Source: Treponema sp.
GTDB taxonomy: Bacteria; Spirochaetota; Spirochaetia; Treponematales; Breznakiellaceae
Length of the DNA stretch: 41,681 bases
Assembly (NCBI GenBank): GCA_031275035.1
Contig: JAISPH010000046.1
Coordinates: 1-41,681 of the forward strand
Direction: 5' to 3'
This document shows positions 17,602 through 26,231 of this stretch, in pieces. A model generated the notes under the pieces. That model did not search any database. It was not told the origin of the DNA and saw nothing but the letters and a program-made list of their open reading frames with translations. The stretch's first letter is position 1. Every line of letters starts with the position of its first letter. The translations under genes were made by a program, and so were the position numbers.

Positions 17602-18591
17602 ATGAAGAAGCTTGAGAAGGTATTAGCCGGCAGCATAATTCTGATGCTGACGGTTACGATGTTTGCCTGGTCCGCCGGCGGTCAAGCCGGGGGGCCCAAG
17701 GCCGACAAGGATATTGTCATCGCGGTGGTTCCCAAGGCGCTGGACAACATGATCTTCCTTGACGCTAAAACCGGGGCGACAAATAAGGGTAAACAGCTGG
17801 GCATTAAAGTCGAATGGGTCGGTCCCGCCCGGTCCGATGCGGCGGAACAGGTCAATGTTATCGAAAGCCTGATCGAAAGAAGGGTTGACGGGATTCTTAT
17901 CAGCTGTAACAACGCCGATGCCCTTAAAGACGTTATCGACAGGGCGGTGGACGCGGGCATCAAGGTAGCCTGCTTTGATTCCGATTCCCCCAATTCCAAG
18001 AGGGCCTTCTATGCGGGGACCGATAATTATGCCTTCGGCCAGCAGGCCGCCGATTATATGATCCAGTACCTGCCCCAGGGAGGCAAGGTTGCCATCCTGA
18101 CCGGCGTACTGGGGGCGCCAAATCTTGAAGAACGGATCAAGGGCTTCAGGGACCGGCTGGCGGAAAAGAAATCCCCCATCCAGGTTTTGCCGGTACAGAC
18201 CGGAGAGGACGACGTTCAGAAATCGGTGGAAGTGGTTACCCAGTTTACCACCGCCAACCCGGATCTGGCGGGCTGGTTCTTTGACGGCGGCTGGCCCTAC
18301 TTTGCGGACCCTGCGGCGCTCCCCGAAGTCAGGAATTTTATGCGCCGGGGCGGGCATATCGTATCCATTGATACCGCCTATCCCATGTTGCAGTACCTTG
18401 GGGAAGATATGGTGGATGTTCTGATCGGCCAGAACTACATCAAAATGGGCGAAGACGGGGTTGAGATGCTCTATAAGCTGATCAAGGGACAGGACGCCGG
18501 CATTCCCGCGAACAAGATCTACTTTACCGGCTCCGAGATCGGAACGAAGGACAACTGGCGGCAGCTCCGGTCGGGAAAAGATCCCTGGTGA
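17602..18591 (+). CDS. periplasmic sugar-binding protein, importer 2
   Basis: 329 residues from ATG 17602, preceded by GGAGGAAAGC. The signal peptide is followed by FAWSAGGQAGG, again without a lipobox Cys. Peripla_BP_4 features: DIVIAVVPKALDNMIF start, VIESLIERRVDGILISCNN, GIKVACFDSDSPNSKRAFYAG, ADYMIQYLPQGGKVAILTG and NPDLAGWFFDGGWP. The D-S-D-S-P segment after KVACF is a typical ligand-contact loop. It is the binding protein for the second transporter set and is followed by a terminator. Confidence 0.9.
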   Translation: MKKLEKVLAGSIILMLTVTMFAWSAGGQAGGPKADKDIVIAVVPKALDNMIFLDAKTGATNKGKQLGIKVEWVGPARSDAAEQVNVIESLIERRVDGILISCNNADALKDVIDRAVDAGIKVACFDSDSPNSKRAFYAGTDNYAFGQQAADYMIQYLPQGGKVAILTGVLGAPNLEERIKGFRDRLAEKKSPIQVLPVQTGEDDVQKSVEVVTQFTTANPDLAGWFFDGGWPYFADPAALPEVRNFMRRGGHIVSIDTAYPMLQYLGEDMVDVLIGQNYIKMGEDGVEMLYKLIKGQDAGIPANKIYFTGSEIGTKDNWRQLRSGKDPW

Positions 18592-18615
18592 TTTTGTACT
18601 AAAGGTTTCATGCCG

Positions 18616-18658
18616 GCAGACGCCGGCAGTTCCGTTGACGGCGTCTGCTTTCTGTTTT
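18616..18658 (+). terminator. intrinsic terminator after SBP 2
   Basis: GCAGACGCCG (18616-18625) pairs perfectly with CGGCGTCTGC (18639-18648), then TTTCTGTTTT. It should end the long transporter transcript. Confidence 0.75.
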
Positions 18659-18670
18659 CCGCGGCCCGGC

Positions 18671-18825
18671 GGCCTGTTGCGCTTGTGGATTTTTGCGCCG
18701 CCAGGGGCGCAAAACCCCCGGTTATCGGGGCTGCTTCGGATCTAAAAGTCCGCAGGAATTTGCAGGGTAAAAATCGCCTGATCTGCGATTTTTTAGGGTT
18801 CTACGCCCAAAGCGCAACAAACTCC
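18671..18825 (-). repeat. MITE-like dispersed repeat, copy 2 (inverted)
   Basis: Read on the minus strand it starts GGAGTTTGTTGCGCTTTGGG at 18825 and ends at AAGCGCAACAGGCC near 18671. It keeps the GGCGATTTTTACCCTGCAAA block of copy 1 (7895-7914). The second half is unrelated in sequence but again forms a hairpin (TTGCGCC/GGCGCAA). It lies between SBP 2 and the dehydrogenase at 18999. Confidence 0.65.
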
Positions 18826-18907
18826 TGGGCGTAAAACCCGGCAAGCGTCTTGGCGCGGTCATACCCCGCCGGGGTTCCGGTCCGCGTTTGACGCGGGGAG
18901 TTTTGTT

Positions 18908-18935
18908 TTGCCGGCAGCCTCTTCTGCGGTAGTAT
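18908..18935 (+). promoter_or_regulatory. possible promoter for the second dehydrogenase
   Basis: TTGCCG (18908-18913), 16-base spacer, TAGTAT (18930-18935). It is a weak match but the only one between the terminator at 18616 and the ATG at 18999. A CCGCGT-TTG-ACGCGG hairpin with GGGGAGTTTTGTTTT (18882-18908) lies just before it. Confidence 0.3.
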
Positions 18936-18998
18936 CCCCGCGCCCCATGGCGCCTGTGAATGGTCCCCCTGGCTTTTAAGGCGGAAAGACGAGGTTGT

Positions 18999-20036
18999 AT
19001 GAAGGCGCTTGTAAAAACCGCCAAGGGCGATGGCAATATTGAGGTCCGGGATATTCCTGTTCCGAAGATTAAAAATGATGACGACGTTTTAATCAGGATC
19101 AGCGCCGCCGGTGTCTGCGGCACGGATCTGCATATTTACCACGATGAATTTCCCTGCTGGCCGCCGGTGGTAATGGGCCATGAATTTTCCGGGGTGGTGG
19201 CCGAAACGGGCCGGGGGGTAAAGGGCTTTAAGCCCGGAGACCGGGTTGTCGCCGAACCCCACACGCATTTCTGCGGCAAGTGCTATCTCTGCCGGACCGG
19301 ACAGATTCAGCTCTGCCCGGAAAAGCGTTCCCCCGGCTGGGGCATGGACGGGGCCTTTACCGGCTATCTTGTGATGCCCGAATTATTTCTCCACCATATT
19401 CCCGGCAGCCTGAATGACGAAATTGCGGCCCTGACCGAACCCGCGGCGATTGTGGTAAACGGAGTAATAGAGCGGGGCAGGGCCGGTGTCGGCGATACGG
19501 CGGTCATTGTGGGAGCCGGACCCATTGCGTTGCTTTCTGTTGCGGCCCTCAGGACTGCGGGGGCCCGGAAGGTGTACGTCCTGGGGACCGGTGCGGACGA
19601 GGCGGTGCGCTTCCCCGCGGCAAAAGCCCTGGGGGCGGATGAGATTATCAATGTCTTGCAGACCAATGCCCCGGAACGGATCATGGAGGATACCGGCGGC
19701 GCCGGGGCCGATCTGGTAGTTGAGGCGAGCGGTACGGCTCCGGGGATAAATACCGCCATAGCCTCGGCGCGGAAGTGCGGCAGAATTACCGTACTGGGGC
19801 TTCCGGGAGCGGAGCGGGTTTCCGTCGCCTGGGGAGACATGGTAAAGAAAGTACTTGATTTAAGTTTTTGTTTCAGTTCCAGCGTTTCTTCCTGGGAAAA
19901 GGCCATTGCCATGCTGGCGTCCTTTCCCGGCGATATGGGGACGCTGATTTCGCATCGTGCAAAAATTGATGATTGGCAGCGGGTATTTGCGGACATTGAG
20001 GCGGGAAACGCTATAAAGGCGCTGTTTATACCCTGA
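18999..20036 (+). CDS. zinc-dependent medium-chain dehydrogenase (second)
   Basis: 345 residues from ATG 18999 with GAGG upstream. Catalytic zinc ligands C40 (GVCGTD), H61 and E62 (GHEF); structural zinc Cys at 92, 95, 98 and 106. The Rossmann motif is VGAGPIALLSV near residue 168. It is of the sorbitol/L-threonine dehydrogenase-like type and only distantly similar to the dehydrogenase at 9992. It is separated from the upstream importer by a terminator and a repeat, so it may be transcribed alone. Together with 9992 it suggests that two successive or alternative oxidations occur on the imported ligand (inference). Confidence 0.85.
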   Translation: MKALVKTAKGDGNIEVRDIPVPKIKNDDDVLIRISAAGVCGTDLHIYHDEFPCWPPVVMGHEFSGVVAETGRGVKGFKPGDRVVAEPHTHFCGKCYLCRTGQIQLCPEKRSPGWGMDGAFTGYLVMPELFLHHIPGSLNDEIAALTEPAAIVVNGVIERGRAGVGDTAVIVGAGPIALLSVAALRTAGARKVYVLGTGADEAVRFPAAKALGADEIINVLQTNAPERIMEDTGGAGADLVVEASGTAPGINTAIASARKCGRITVLGLPGAERVSVAWGDMVKKVLDLSFCFSSSVSSWEKAIAMLASFPGDMGTLISHRAKIDDWQRVFADIEAGNAIKALFIP

Positions 20037-20074
20037 AAATCCTGACAAAGAACCAAAATTTAACCCATGCGCGC

Positions 20075-20147
20075 AATTTCGGCTTTTTCATGGTATGAAA
20101 AACATACCGAAATTTTTCTTGTGTTGTTAAAAATTCGGCATTACAAT
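20075..20147 (+). promoter_or_regulatory. promoter with large palindrome and CATACC module
   Basis: TTGTGT (20119-20124), 17-base spacer, TACAAT (20142-20147). Upstream an imperfect 40-bp palindrome runs from AATTTCGG (20075) to CCGAAATT (20114). Its right half contains AAAAACATACC (20098-20108). The same AAAAACATACC plus A/T-rich stretch, ten bases before a CTTGxGTT -35 region, occurs upstream of the rhamnose operon at 25752-25779, which suggests common control. Confidence 0.7.
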
Positions 20148-20169
20148 GATTTTCTACGGAGGCAGGTAC

Positions 20170-21150
20170 ATGGGCGGCAGAGATAGGCCGAAGGTAATTG
20201 GCGCCGGATTAAGCAGACGGGCCTGGGTGGAAAAGGGAACGCTCTTCGTTATCATTATTGTTTTTGTCATTATTTTTTCAATCGCTTCGGGCGGAAAGTA
20301 CGCGTCTCCCCTCAATTTGATGAATATTCTCGTTGCCGCTTCCCTGACCGGAATTGTCTCGATCGGCATGACCTTTGTCATTCTCGGAGCGGGCATCGAT
20401 CTTTCCGTATCGGGCATAACGGTCCTTACCGGAATCAGCGGGGCTATGATGATAGATCAGGGGATGAACTGGCTTTTGGCCTGTCTCTTTATGCTGATCC
20501 TCGGTTCCCTTATCGGTTTTATCAACGGCTTTTCCATCACCAAATTGAAGATGGTCCCCTTTGTAACTACCATGGCGATGATGAATATTACCCGGGGTAT
20601 TGCCCGGACCATGAGCAACGGCAAGACGATCAATTTGCCGGAGGCAGTAACGGTCTTCGGCCACGGGAGGCTCTTCGGGCTTATCCCGGTGCCGATCATC
20701 ATGCTTGCGCTGAGCTTCCTTCTGGGTTTAGTCATTCTGATAAAAACAACCTTTGGCCGGGAAGTGTACGCCACCGGAGGAAACCGCCGGGCGGCGTGGC
20801 TCGCGGGGCTCAAGGCGGACCGGATCATCATGCTTACCTATGTTGTCAGCGGTTTTTTCGCGTCCCTGGGGGCGGTGCTGGTCATATCCCGGCTGCAAAG
20901 CGCGGCGCCTACCATCGGGGCCGGTCTGGAACTGGACAGCATAGCCGCCTGCGTGATTGGCGGGACATCCCTTTTCGGCGGCGAAGGCGGAGTCGGCGGT
21001 ACCATACTGGGAGCCATCCTAATCGCCATGATCAACAACGGACTTAACATAACCGGCGTAACCCCCTTTATGCAGGAAATCGCGAAGGGCCTTATCATTT
21101 TCGTTGTTATTGCGATTGACGCGGCAAAACGATCCCGGAAACAGGAGTAA
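20170..21150 (+). CDS. sugar ABC transporter permease (RbsC type), importer 3
   Basis: 326 residues from ATG 20170; CGGAGG is seven bases upstream. BPD_transp_2 family with ILGAGIDLSVSGITVLTG (the GxDLSV loop), TFGREVYATGGNRRAAWLAGL and GGTSLFGGEGGVGGTILGA. It is the first gene of a permease, SBP, ATPase, DUF4867 operon, the reverse of the usual SBP-first order. Confidence 0.9.
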   Translation: MGGRDRPKVIGAGLSRRAWVEKGTLFVIIIVFVIIFSIASGGKYASPLNLMNILVAASLTGIVSIGMTFVILGAGIDLSVSGITVLTGISGAMMIDQGMNWLLACLFMLILGSLIGFINGFSITKLKMVPFVTTMAMMNITRGIARTMSNGKTINLPEAVTVFGHGRLFGLIPVPIIMLALSFLLGLVILIKTTFGREVYATGGNRRAAWLAGLKADRIIMLTYVVSGFFASLGAVLVISRLQSAAPTIGAGLELDSIAACVIGGTSLFGGEGGVGGTILGAILIAMINNGLNITGVTPFMQEIAKGLIIFVVIAIDAAKRSRKQE

Positions 21151-21212
21151 CTTTGTGTCTCAGGTCCGGTTTTTACGGGCCTCGAAATATAGGGGATTTA
21201 TGGAGGGTAAGG

Positions 21213-22307
21213 ATGAAAAAGACGTTGTTACTTTTGATCTGCGCGGTCGTGATAGGGTTGCCTCTTTTTGCGGCCGGCGGGTCGCAGGGCGGCGGGGGAA
21301 AAGCCGATGATCCCGCTAAGCCGCTTGTCATTAATGGTAAACAAGCCAATGTCGTTTACCTTTCAAACGAGGCCTCTTCGGCATGGCAGGTTGCCGGGAC
21401 CGGGTTCCTGAAAAATCTGATACAGCGCGCCGGCGGCAAAATTACGATTCTCTCCGCGGATCTAAAACCGGAGACCCAGGCGCAGCAGGCCCAGGACCTC
21501 CTGGTAACCATGCCGGATATCGTGGTAGTTAAACCCGCCGATTCCGGGGCAATCGTGCCGGCAATCCGGCAGTTGAACCAGGCGGGCATTCCCGTTCTTT
21601 CTCTCGATGTCCGGCCCGATCCGGGCTGCGAAACCCTCACCCACATCCAGTCCGACCAGTTGCAGCTTGGCGGTCTTGGCGCCCAGTATATCGCCGATAA
21701 ATTCCGCAGAGAAGGAAAGGTGGCCAAGGTCATTTCCATCATGGGCCAGTTGGAGATCGTGCTGGGCCGGGAACGGCAGAAAGGGTTTGAAGATGTGGCC
21801 GCAAAGAACCCGGATGTGATACAGATGCTGGATTATAAGGTGGAGGCCAAGTGGACTAATGAAGGGGCCTATACGGCGACCAAAGACGGATTTACCCGTT
21901 ATCCTGATGCAAATGCGATCTTTGTTATGTCGGACTGTATGCTGGTCGGCGTCCTTCAGGCGCTTAGGGAGATCGGCAAACTCTATCCCGTGGGCGATCC
22001 CCGGCATATTACCATCGCTTCTATCGACGCCGATGAAAACGGGATTAAGGCGATCAGAGACGGATATCTGGATGTCGCGGTGGAACATAATGCCGCCCTG
22101 CATTCGGACATCGCGGTCCGGGTCATCATTGATTATCTGCGCGGTAAAACAATCCCCAGGGAGATCGTCTTTGAACCCTTTGTGGTTACCAAAGACAATG
22201 TAGGGGACCCCGCCCGTTGGGGCGCAGCGGATCTTAAAGCGGTTGACACCTGGCCGCCGATGAAACATGACCGGTATGTCAGCCAGTTCCCGCAGACGGC
22301 TCTGTAA
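21213..22307 (+). CDS. periplasmic sugar-binding protein, importer 3
   Basis: 364 residues from ATG 21213 behind GGAGGGTAAGG. The signal peptide ends GLPLFAAGGSQ with no lipobox Cys. Peripla_BP_4 features: ANVVYLSNEASSAWQVAG, QAQQAQDLLVTMPDIVVVKP, GIPVLSLDVRPDPG, THIQSDQLQLGGLGAQYI, AIFVMSDCMLVGVLQAL and ITIASIDADENGIKAI. The length is above the family average because of a longer N-terminal linker (GGGGKADDPAKP) and C-terminal tail. Two hairpins follow before the ATPase gene. Confidence 0.9.
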   Translation: MKKTLLLLICAVVIGLPLFAAGGSQGGGGKADDPAKPLVINGKQANVVYLSNEASSAWQVAGTGFLKNLIQRAGGKITILSADLKPETQAQQAQDLLVTMPDIVVVKPADSGAIVPAIRQLNQAGIPVLSLDVRPDPGCETLTHIQSDQLQLGGLGAQYIADKFRREGKVAKVISIMGQLEIVLGRERQKGFEDVAAKNPDVIQMLDYKVEAKWTNEGAYTATKDGFTRYPDANAIFVMSDCMLVGVLQALREIGKLYPVGDPRHITIASIDADENGIKAIRDGYLDVAVEHNAALHSDIAVRVIIDYLRGKTIPREIVFEPFVVTKDNVGDPARWGAADLKAVDTWPPMKHDRYVSQFPQTAL

Positions 22308-22318
22308 CCGGGGTATTG

Positions 22319-22402
22319 GATTTGTCCGGAAATTTAAGATTTCCGGACAAATCTACCGTACCGTTTTGCCGGAGAATTTTCCTCCGGCAAAATCAGTTTT
22401 TT
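22319..22402 (+). terminator. tandem hairpins with T-run between SBP 3 and its ATPase
   Basis: First hairpin: perfect 15-bp stem 22319-22333 with 22339-22353. Second: TTTTGCCGGAG (22364-22374) with CTCCGGCAAAA (22382-22392), followed by TCAGTTTTTTT. It is probably a partial terminator raising SBP over ATPase. Confidence 0.65.
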
Positions 22403-22435
22403 TCATTGTGCGAGGAAAGGGCCGGGATCTGATCT

Positions 22436-23929
22436 ATGGAAAAGAAGCCTATCATTGAATTGAAAAATATTACCAAAGCTTTTGGCGGCACCCTTGCTTT
22501 GGATGATGTCTCCATTACTATATACCCCGGAGAAATTCATTCGTTCGTCGGCGTAAACGGCGCCGGTAAATCGACCCTGATGAAGATTATGCTTGGGGTA
22601 TACCCCTGCGATGGCGGGCATGTTTTTATCAATGGGAAAGAAGCGCGTTTCCGGAATCCTGAAGAGGCGATTGCCAATGGAATCGCCATGGTTTATCAGG
22701 AATTGAATCTCTTTCCCAAGATGACGATATATGAAAATGTGATGATGGGACGGTTTGTCAGATCCAAATTGGGCATCATCGATCAAAGGGCCGGAATCAG
22801 GATCTGCCAGGGATTTCTGGATTCTATCGGCATACCGCTTGACGCCCGCACCCATGTTGACGAACTCAGCCTTGCCAGCCAGCAGTTGGTGGAAATCGCC
22901 AAGTGCGTCTATCAGGGACCAAACATTCTGATCCTTGACGAGCCTTCTTCCAGCCTTTCCTATGAAGAACAAAAGATACTCCATGATATCGTCAGAAACC
23001 TAAGGGCAAAGGGACTTTCCATCCTTTTTATTACCCACAAGATGGAAGAACTGGAACAGTTGTCTGACCGGATCACCATTCTGCGGGACGGCAGAAAAAT
23101 ATCCGAAAGACCGATGACGGATTATGATCTCTCCCGGATAACCCTTGAAATGCTGGGGAAGGATATTGACTTTAGCATCAACACCGGCGCTTTTGATTAC
23201 GGGAATACCGGCGAAGTATTGAAAGTGGATAATCTTTCCTGCGGCAGCGCGGTAAAGAATGTCAGTTTTATCCTCAGGAAAGGAGAGATCCTCGCCATCA
23301 CCGGACTTATCGGCTGCGGAAAAAGCGAAGTCGCCCGTTCCCTCTTTGGGGTCTATGGCAAAGTGCAGGGTACGGTAGAGATCAACGGAAAGAAGAGGGA
23401 TATCGCAAAACCCATCGACGCTATCGGCCTTTCCATCGCCTATATGCCGATTTCCAGGAAGGAAGAAGGCATTTTCGCCAATTTTGACGTAACAAAAAAC
23501 ATTTCCATTGCGGCGCTGGATCAATTCAACCTGTTCATTAACCGGAAAAAAGAGGAGGGAATTGCGGAACGGTGCCGGAATGATTTTAATATTAAAGCGG
23601 CAAGCCTGTCGGCCCTGATCGGTTCCCTGAGCGGGGGCAACCAGCAGAAAACGATCCTTGCCCGGTGGGTATCCCGGAGCGAGGAGATACTCATATTAGA
23701 CGAACCGACCCGGGGCATTGATGTGGGGGCCAAACAGGAAATTTACATAAAATTACGCCAGCTTTCCCGCAAAGGGATGAGCATACTGCTAATATCTTCG
23801 GAACTGGAGGAGATACTTGGGGTTGCTCACCGTATCCTGGTGATGAGAAACGGTTCCATTGTCCGGGAATTAAACCCCCAATCCACAAGTCAGGCTGAAG
23901 TGATGCGATATATGATGGCAAAAGATTAA
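22436..23929 (+). CDS. sugar ABC transporter double ATPase (RbsA type), importer 3
   Basis: 497 residues. NBD1: Walker A GVNGAGKST (about 39-47), signature LSLASQQLVEIAKCV, ILILDEPSSSL. NBD2: GLIGCGKSEVARSLFG, which unlike the other ATPases here retains GxxGxGKS and may still bind nucleotide well; then LSGGNQQKTILARW and ILILDEPTRGIDVG. It is slightly less GC-rich and more diverged from the other four copies. The ribosome binding site is weak (GGGATCTGATCT before ATG), consistent with lower expression than the SBP. Confidence 0.92.
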   Translation: MEKKPIIELKNITKAFGGTLALDDVSITIYPGEIHSFVGVNGAGKSTLMKIMLGVYPCDGGHVFINGKEARFRNPEEAIANGIAMVYQELNLFPKMTIYENVMMGRFVRSKLGIIDQRAGIRICQGFLDSIGIPLDARTHVDELSLASQQLVEIAKCVYQGPNILILDEPSSSLSYEEQKILHDIVRNLRAKGLSILFITHKMEELEQLSDRITILRDGRKISERPMTDYDLSRITLEMLGKDIDFSINTGAFDYGNTGEVLKVDNLSCGSAVKNVSFILRKGEILAITGLIGCGKSEVARSLFGVYGKVQGTVEINGKKRDIAKPIDAIGLSIAYMPISRKEEGIFANFDVTKNISIAALDQFNLFINRKKEEGIAERCRNDFNIKAASLSALIGSLSGGNQQKTILARWVSRSEEILILDEPTRGIDVGAKQEIYIKLRQLSRKGMSILLISSELEEILGVAHRILVMRNGSIVRELNPQSTSQAEVMRYMMAKD

Positions 23930-23954
23930 TTCCAATAATTTACCAGGAGGGATC

Positions 23955-24587
23955 ATGAAATTAAGATCCGTATTTGACAAACAATTTAAGGATTTCGGTT
24001 ATGTGTTGGAGGGCTATGATTTTACCGCCCTGTTGAAGACCCTGGAGGATACCACGGAAAAGCCCGGCGATGGGGTTATCTATGTTCCCAGCGATCCCAA
24101 GCTGGAGGCTCTGCCCATCTTTGCGGAGCTGCAGGATCGCCAGTTCGGCGGACTGCCCATACAGATTGGCTACTGCAACGGTTTCAATACCAGGCTGAAC
24201 TGCCTGGAATACCACCGGGGCAGCGAGGTTTGTGTTGCCGCCGACGATGTGGTGATGCTCCTCGCCCGGCTGCAGGATTTTAACAAGGCCGGTAAAATCG
24301 ATTCCTCCAGGGTAAAAGCCTTTCTTCTGCCAAAGGGAACCGGCATTCTCTATTATGAAACTTCCCTGCACTATGCCCCCGCCGGGAGCGGCGGCAGCTT
24401 TCGCACGATCATCGTGCTGCCCAGGACCACCAACACGGATCTGCCCGGGATTACCCCCGCCAACGCCGAGGACAAGCTGCTCCGGGCCCGCAATAAGTGG
24501 CTCTTTGCCCACCCCGAAGCCCCCGAGGCAAAAGAGGGGGCCTTTGTCGGCATTACGGGTAAAAACATCGACATCGGCGGGAAATAG
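23955..24587 (+). CDS. DUF4867 family protein
   Basis: 210 residues, cytosolic. The N-terminus LRSVFDKQFKDFGYVLEGYD, then GVIYVPSDPKLEALPIF, GGLPIQIGYCNGFNTRLNCL and EYHRGSEVCVAADDVVMLL are features I recall from DUF4867, an uncharacterised cupin-like family found in carbohydrate loci. The conserved EYHRGSE segment and LHYAP (about residue 135) could contribute a metal or sugar-binding pocket (inference). AGGAGG lies five bases before the ATG and 23 bases after the ATPase stop, so it is the last gene of the importer-3 operon. A role as isomerase, epimerase or lyase for the imported sugar is plausible but unproven. Confidence 0.7.
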   Translation: MKLRSVFDKQFKDFGYVLEGYDFTALLKTLEDTTEKPGDGVIYVPSDPKLEALPIFAELQDRQFGGLPIQIGYCNGFNTRLNCLEYHRGSEVCVAADDVVMLLARLQDFNKAGKIDSSRVKAFLLPKGTGILYYETSLHYAPAGSGGSFRTIIVLPRTTNTDLPGITPANAEDKLLRARNKWLFAHPEAPEAKEGAFVGITGKNIDIGGK

Positions 24588-24620
24588 GCCGGACTATCCC
24601 GCGGAGCGGGATAGTCCGGC
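24588..24620. terminator. bidirectional 15-bp hairpin between convergent genes
   Basis: GCCGGACTATCCCGC, loop GGA, GCGGGATAGTCCGGC start directly after the DUF4867 stop. The convergent DUF4432 gene ends 36 bases later. No long T-run. Confidence 0.6.
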
Positions 24621-24655
24621 TGCGGGGCTGCCTGAAAAACGGCGGGCCCCGGCGC

Positions 24656-25633
24656 TTACTTGTCCTCCAGCCGTATGCGGACATGGAAGGTTTTTGTTTC
24701 TCCCGGGGCGATAAACTGTAGTTTTCCCTCTTCCCGCATTTTGTTTCTGCCCAGGGCGTGGCAGTTGCCGGGTTCAAAGCCGATAACATAGTCCCTGGTC
24801 TTTAGCAGTTTCCACTGTACCATATAGGGCAGTTCCCTTATGTCAAAGGAAACGGAGGCCTGTATCTTTAAATCAGGATTGTAAAGCGATGCGAAACCCT
24901 CTTTTTCAAAGAAATGGTAGTAGCACTGCTCGATAAAATCATCCGAAGGGGGCTTGAGCTTATCGTACTCGTGCAGATGTTCGGCGGCGATTTCGTTGAA
25001 GGGATGCCGTTCCCTGGAGGCGATGTGCATTACCGCCTTTTCGCTTAAAAGGGGATAGCCGAAATTGATGTGATAGAGGATCATTAAGGGGTAGGTTTCG
25101 CTTCCCTTATTTTTAACCTCGTCGCTTATTTCAATGTAATTTTCGGAAAGGGAGACCCCGATTTCCCGGCGCAGTTCAAGCTTTTGGTGGAACATCCATG
25201 CATTCAGTATAAGGGCCCGGATTTTTATTTTATCATCTTCTATGACATGGTAGATCTGTTCCGCCGGCGTATGGGAAATGTCTCCATGGAGGGGAACCGT
25301 TTCCCCGCCGTCTTCACAGGGAAAACCCGCCGATGTCAAGCCGCAGGTGGTGATAAAGCCGGCGGTAAAGGATTTCAAAAATCCCATGCCCCCAGGTTCC
25401 GTATTGTAGTATTGGGGCGATACATAGCCGCAGGGGGCAAAGTAGCTCAGATTGACGCCCCGGTAAGAGATGCGGGATATATCCGCGCAACGGTCCGCCG
25501 AAACGGTAAATTCCAGGCCCTGCCCGTTTTTTACTTCCAGTAAACGCATTCCGTCGCCCCTGCCTCCGGCAAGCCGGTGTTCTTCCACGCCGAATATTTG
25601 GCTTTGATGACCGTAGTAGGCTTCTCTGTTCAT
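24656..25633 (-). CDS. DUF4432 aldose 1-epimerase-like protein
   Basis: 325 residues. It has the galactose mutarotase-like beta-supersandwich signature of the DUF4432 group: GLEFTVSADRCADISRISYRGVN near residues 35-60, GFLKSFTAGFITTCGL, VPLHGDISHTPAEQ (conserved His), LYHINFGYPLL and VIGFEPGNCHALGRN. Members are predicted sugar epimerases/mutarotases whose substrates are mostly unknown. GAGGAGG precedes the ATG at 25633. It diverges from the rhamnose-type operon starting at 25831 and converges with the DUF4867 operon, so it could serve either. Confidence 0.8.
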   Translation of the reverse strand: MNREAYYGHQSQIFGVEEHRLAGGRGDGMRLLEVKNGQGLEFTVSADRCADISRISYRGVNLSYFAPCGYVSPQYYNTEPGGMGFLKSFTAGFITTCGLTSAGFPCEDGGETVPLHGDISHTPAEQIYHVIEDDKIKIRALILNAWMFHQKLELRREIGVSLSENYIEISDEVKNKGSETYPLMILYHINFGYPLLSEKAVMHIASRERHPFNEIAAEHLHEYDKLKPPSDDFIEQCYYHFFEKEGFASLYNPDLKIQASVSFDIRELPYMVQWKLLKTRDYVIGFEPGNCHALGRNKMREEGKLQFIAPGETKTFHVRIRLEDK

Positions 25634-25726
25634 AGTTCCTCCTCTTAAAAAAGTGTCTTTTTAACAGTACCACAGATAGGGAACTTGTCAATGTTTTTCC
25701 TGACGCCGTTCCAGGCTCTCAAAATA

Positions 25727-25801
25727 GATAAAATTTTATCGAAATCTGTCTAAAAAACATACCAATATTTTGCTTGAGTTATTTGTTTTTGATGTTATAA
25801 T
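25727..25801 (+). promoter_or_regulatory. rhamnose-type operon promoter with palindrome and CATACC module
   Basis: A perfect palindrome GATAAAATTTTATC (25727-25740) is followed by AAAAAACATACC (25752-25763), then TTGAGT (25774-25779), a 16-base spacer and consensus TATAAT (25796-25801). The CATACC block and its ten-base distance to the -35 match the promoter at 20075-20147. Confidence 0.7.
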
Positions 25802-25830
25802 GCTGGAAGGAACCTGTTGGGGAGGAAGCT

Positions 25831-26157
25831 GTGTCCAAAAAGTACGCCTGGGTCTGGAATATCAAGAGGGAATGTATAGAGGAATATGTTAAGATGCACC
25901 TTAATCCCTGGCCGGAAATTATGAAGGCCCATTCGGAAGCGGGTTTTAAGAACTATTCTATTTTCCAGAACGGGAATCAGTTTATCTACGAATTTGAATG
26001 TGATGCGGATCCTGAGAAGGCATTTGCGGCGATGGAAAAAAACCCCGACTGCATACGGTGGAATGCCATTACTTCAAAGATGATAGACGCGCCGCTGGAA
26101 AACGGTTCGGTTAGTACCGGGGTGAAGTTTTTGCGCGAGGTATTTTACCTTAAGTAG
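25831..26157 (+). CDS. rhaM: L-rhamnose mutarotase (RhaM/RhaU family)
   Basis: 108 residues, the usual length. Interconverts alpha and beta anomers of L-rhamnose or a related 6-deoxy sugar in the cytosol. EEYVKMHLNPWPEI (about 17-30) contains the family His (H23) and neighbouring Tyr, and the C-terminal EVFYLK is typical. The start is GTG at 25831 with GGGGAGG six bases upstream. It precedes an ATPase, two permeases and a binding protein, the gene set of the rhizobial rhaSTPQU locus, which supports rhamnose. Members acting on L-fucose or other sugars exist, so the substrate is probable rather than certain. Confidence 0.85.
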   Translation: MSKKYAWVWNIKRECIEEYVKMHLNPWPEIMKAHSEAGFKNYSIFQNGNQFIYEFECDADPEKAFAAMEKNPDCIRWNAITSKMIDAPLENGSVSTGVKFLREVFYLK

Positions 26158-26168
26158 CTGATTGGGGC

Positions 26169-26193
26169 TTTTCAGAACGTCAGATTCTGAAAA
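26169..26193 (+). repeat. hairpin between rhaM and the ATPase gene
   Basis: TTTTCAGAA pairs with TTCTGAAAA (9 bp) around CGTCAGA. No T-run follows; it is probably an mRNA processing or attenuation element. Confidence 0.4.
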
Positions 26194-26231
26194 AGGCTCT
26201 GGTTGTCTTTTGTAAAAAACGAGGAGTTTGT

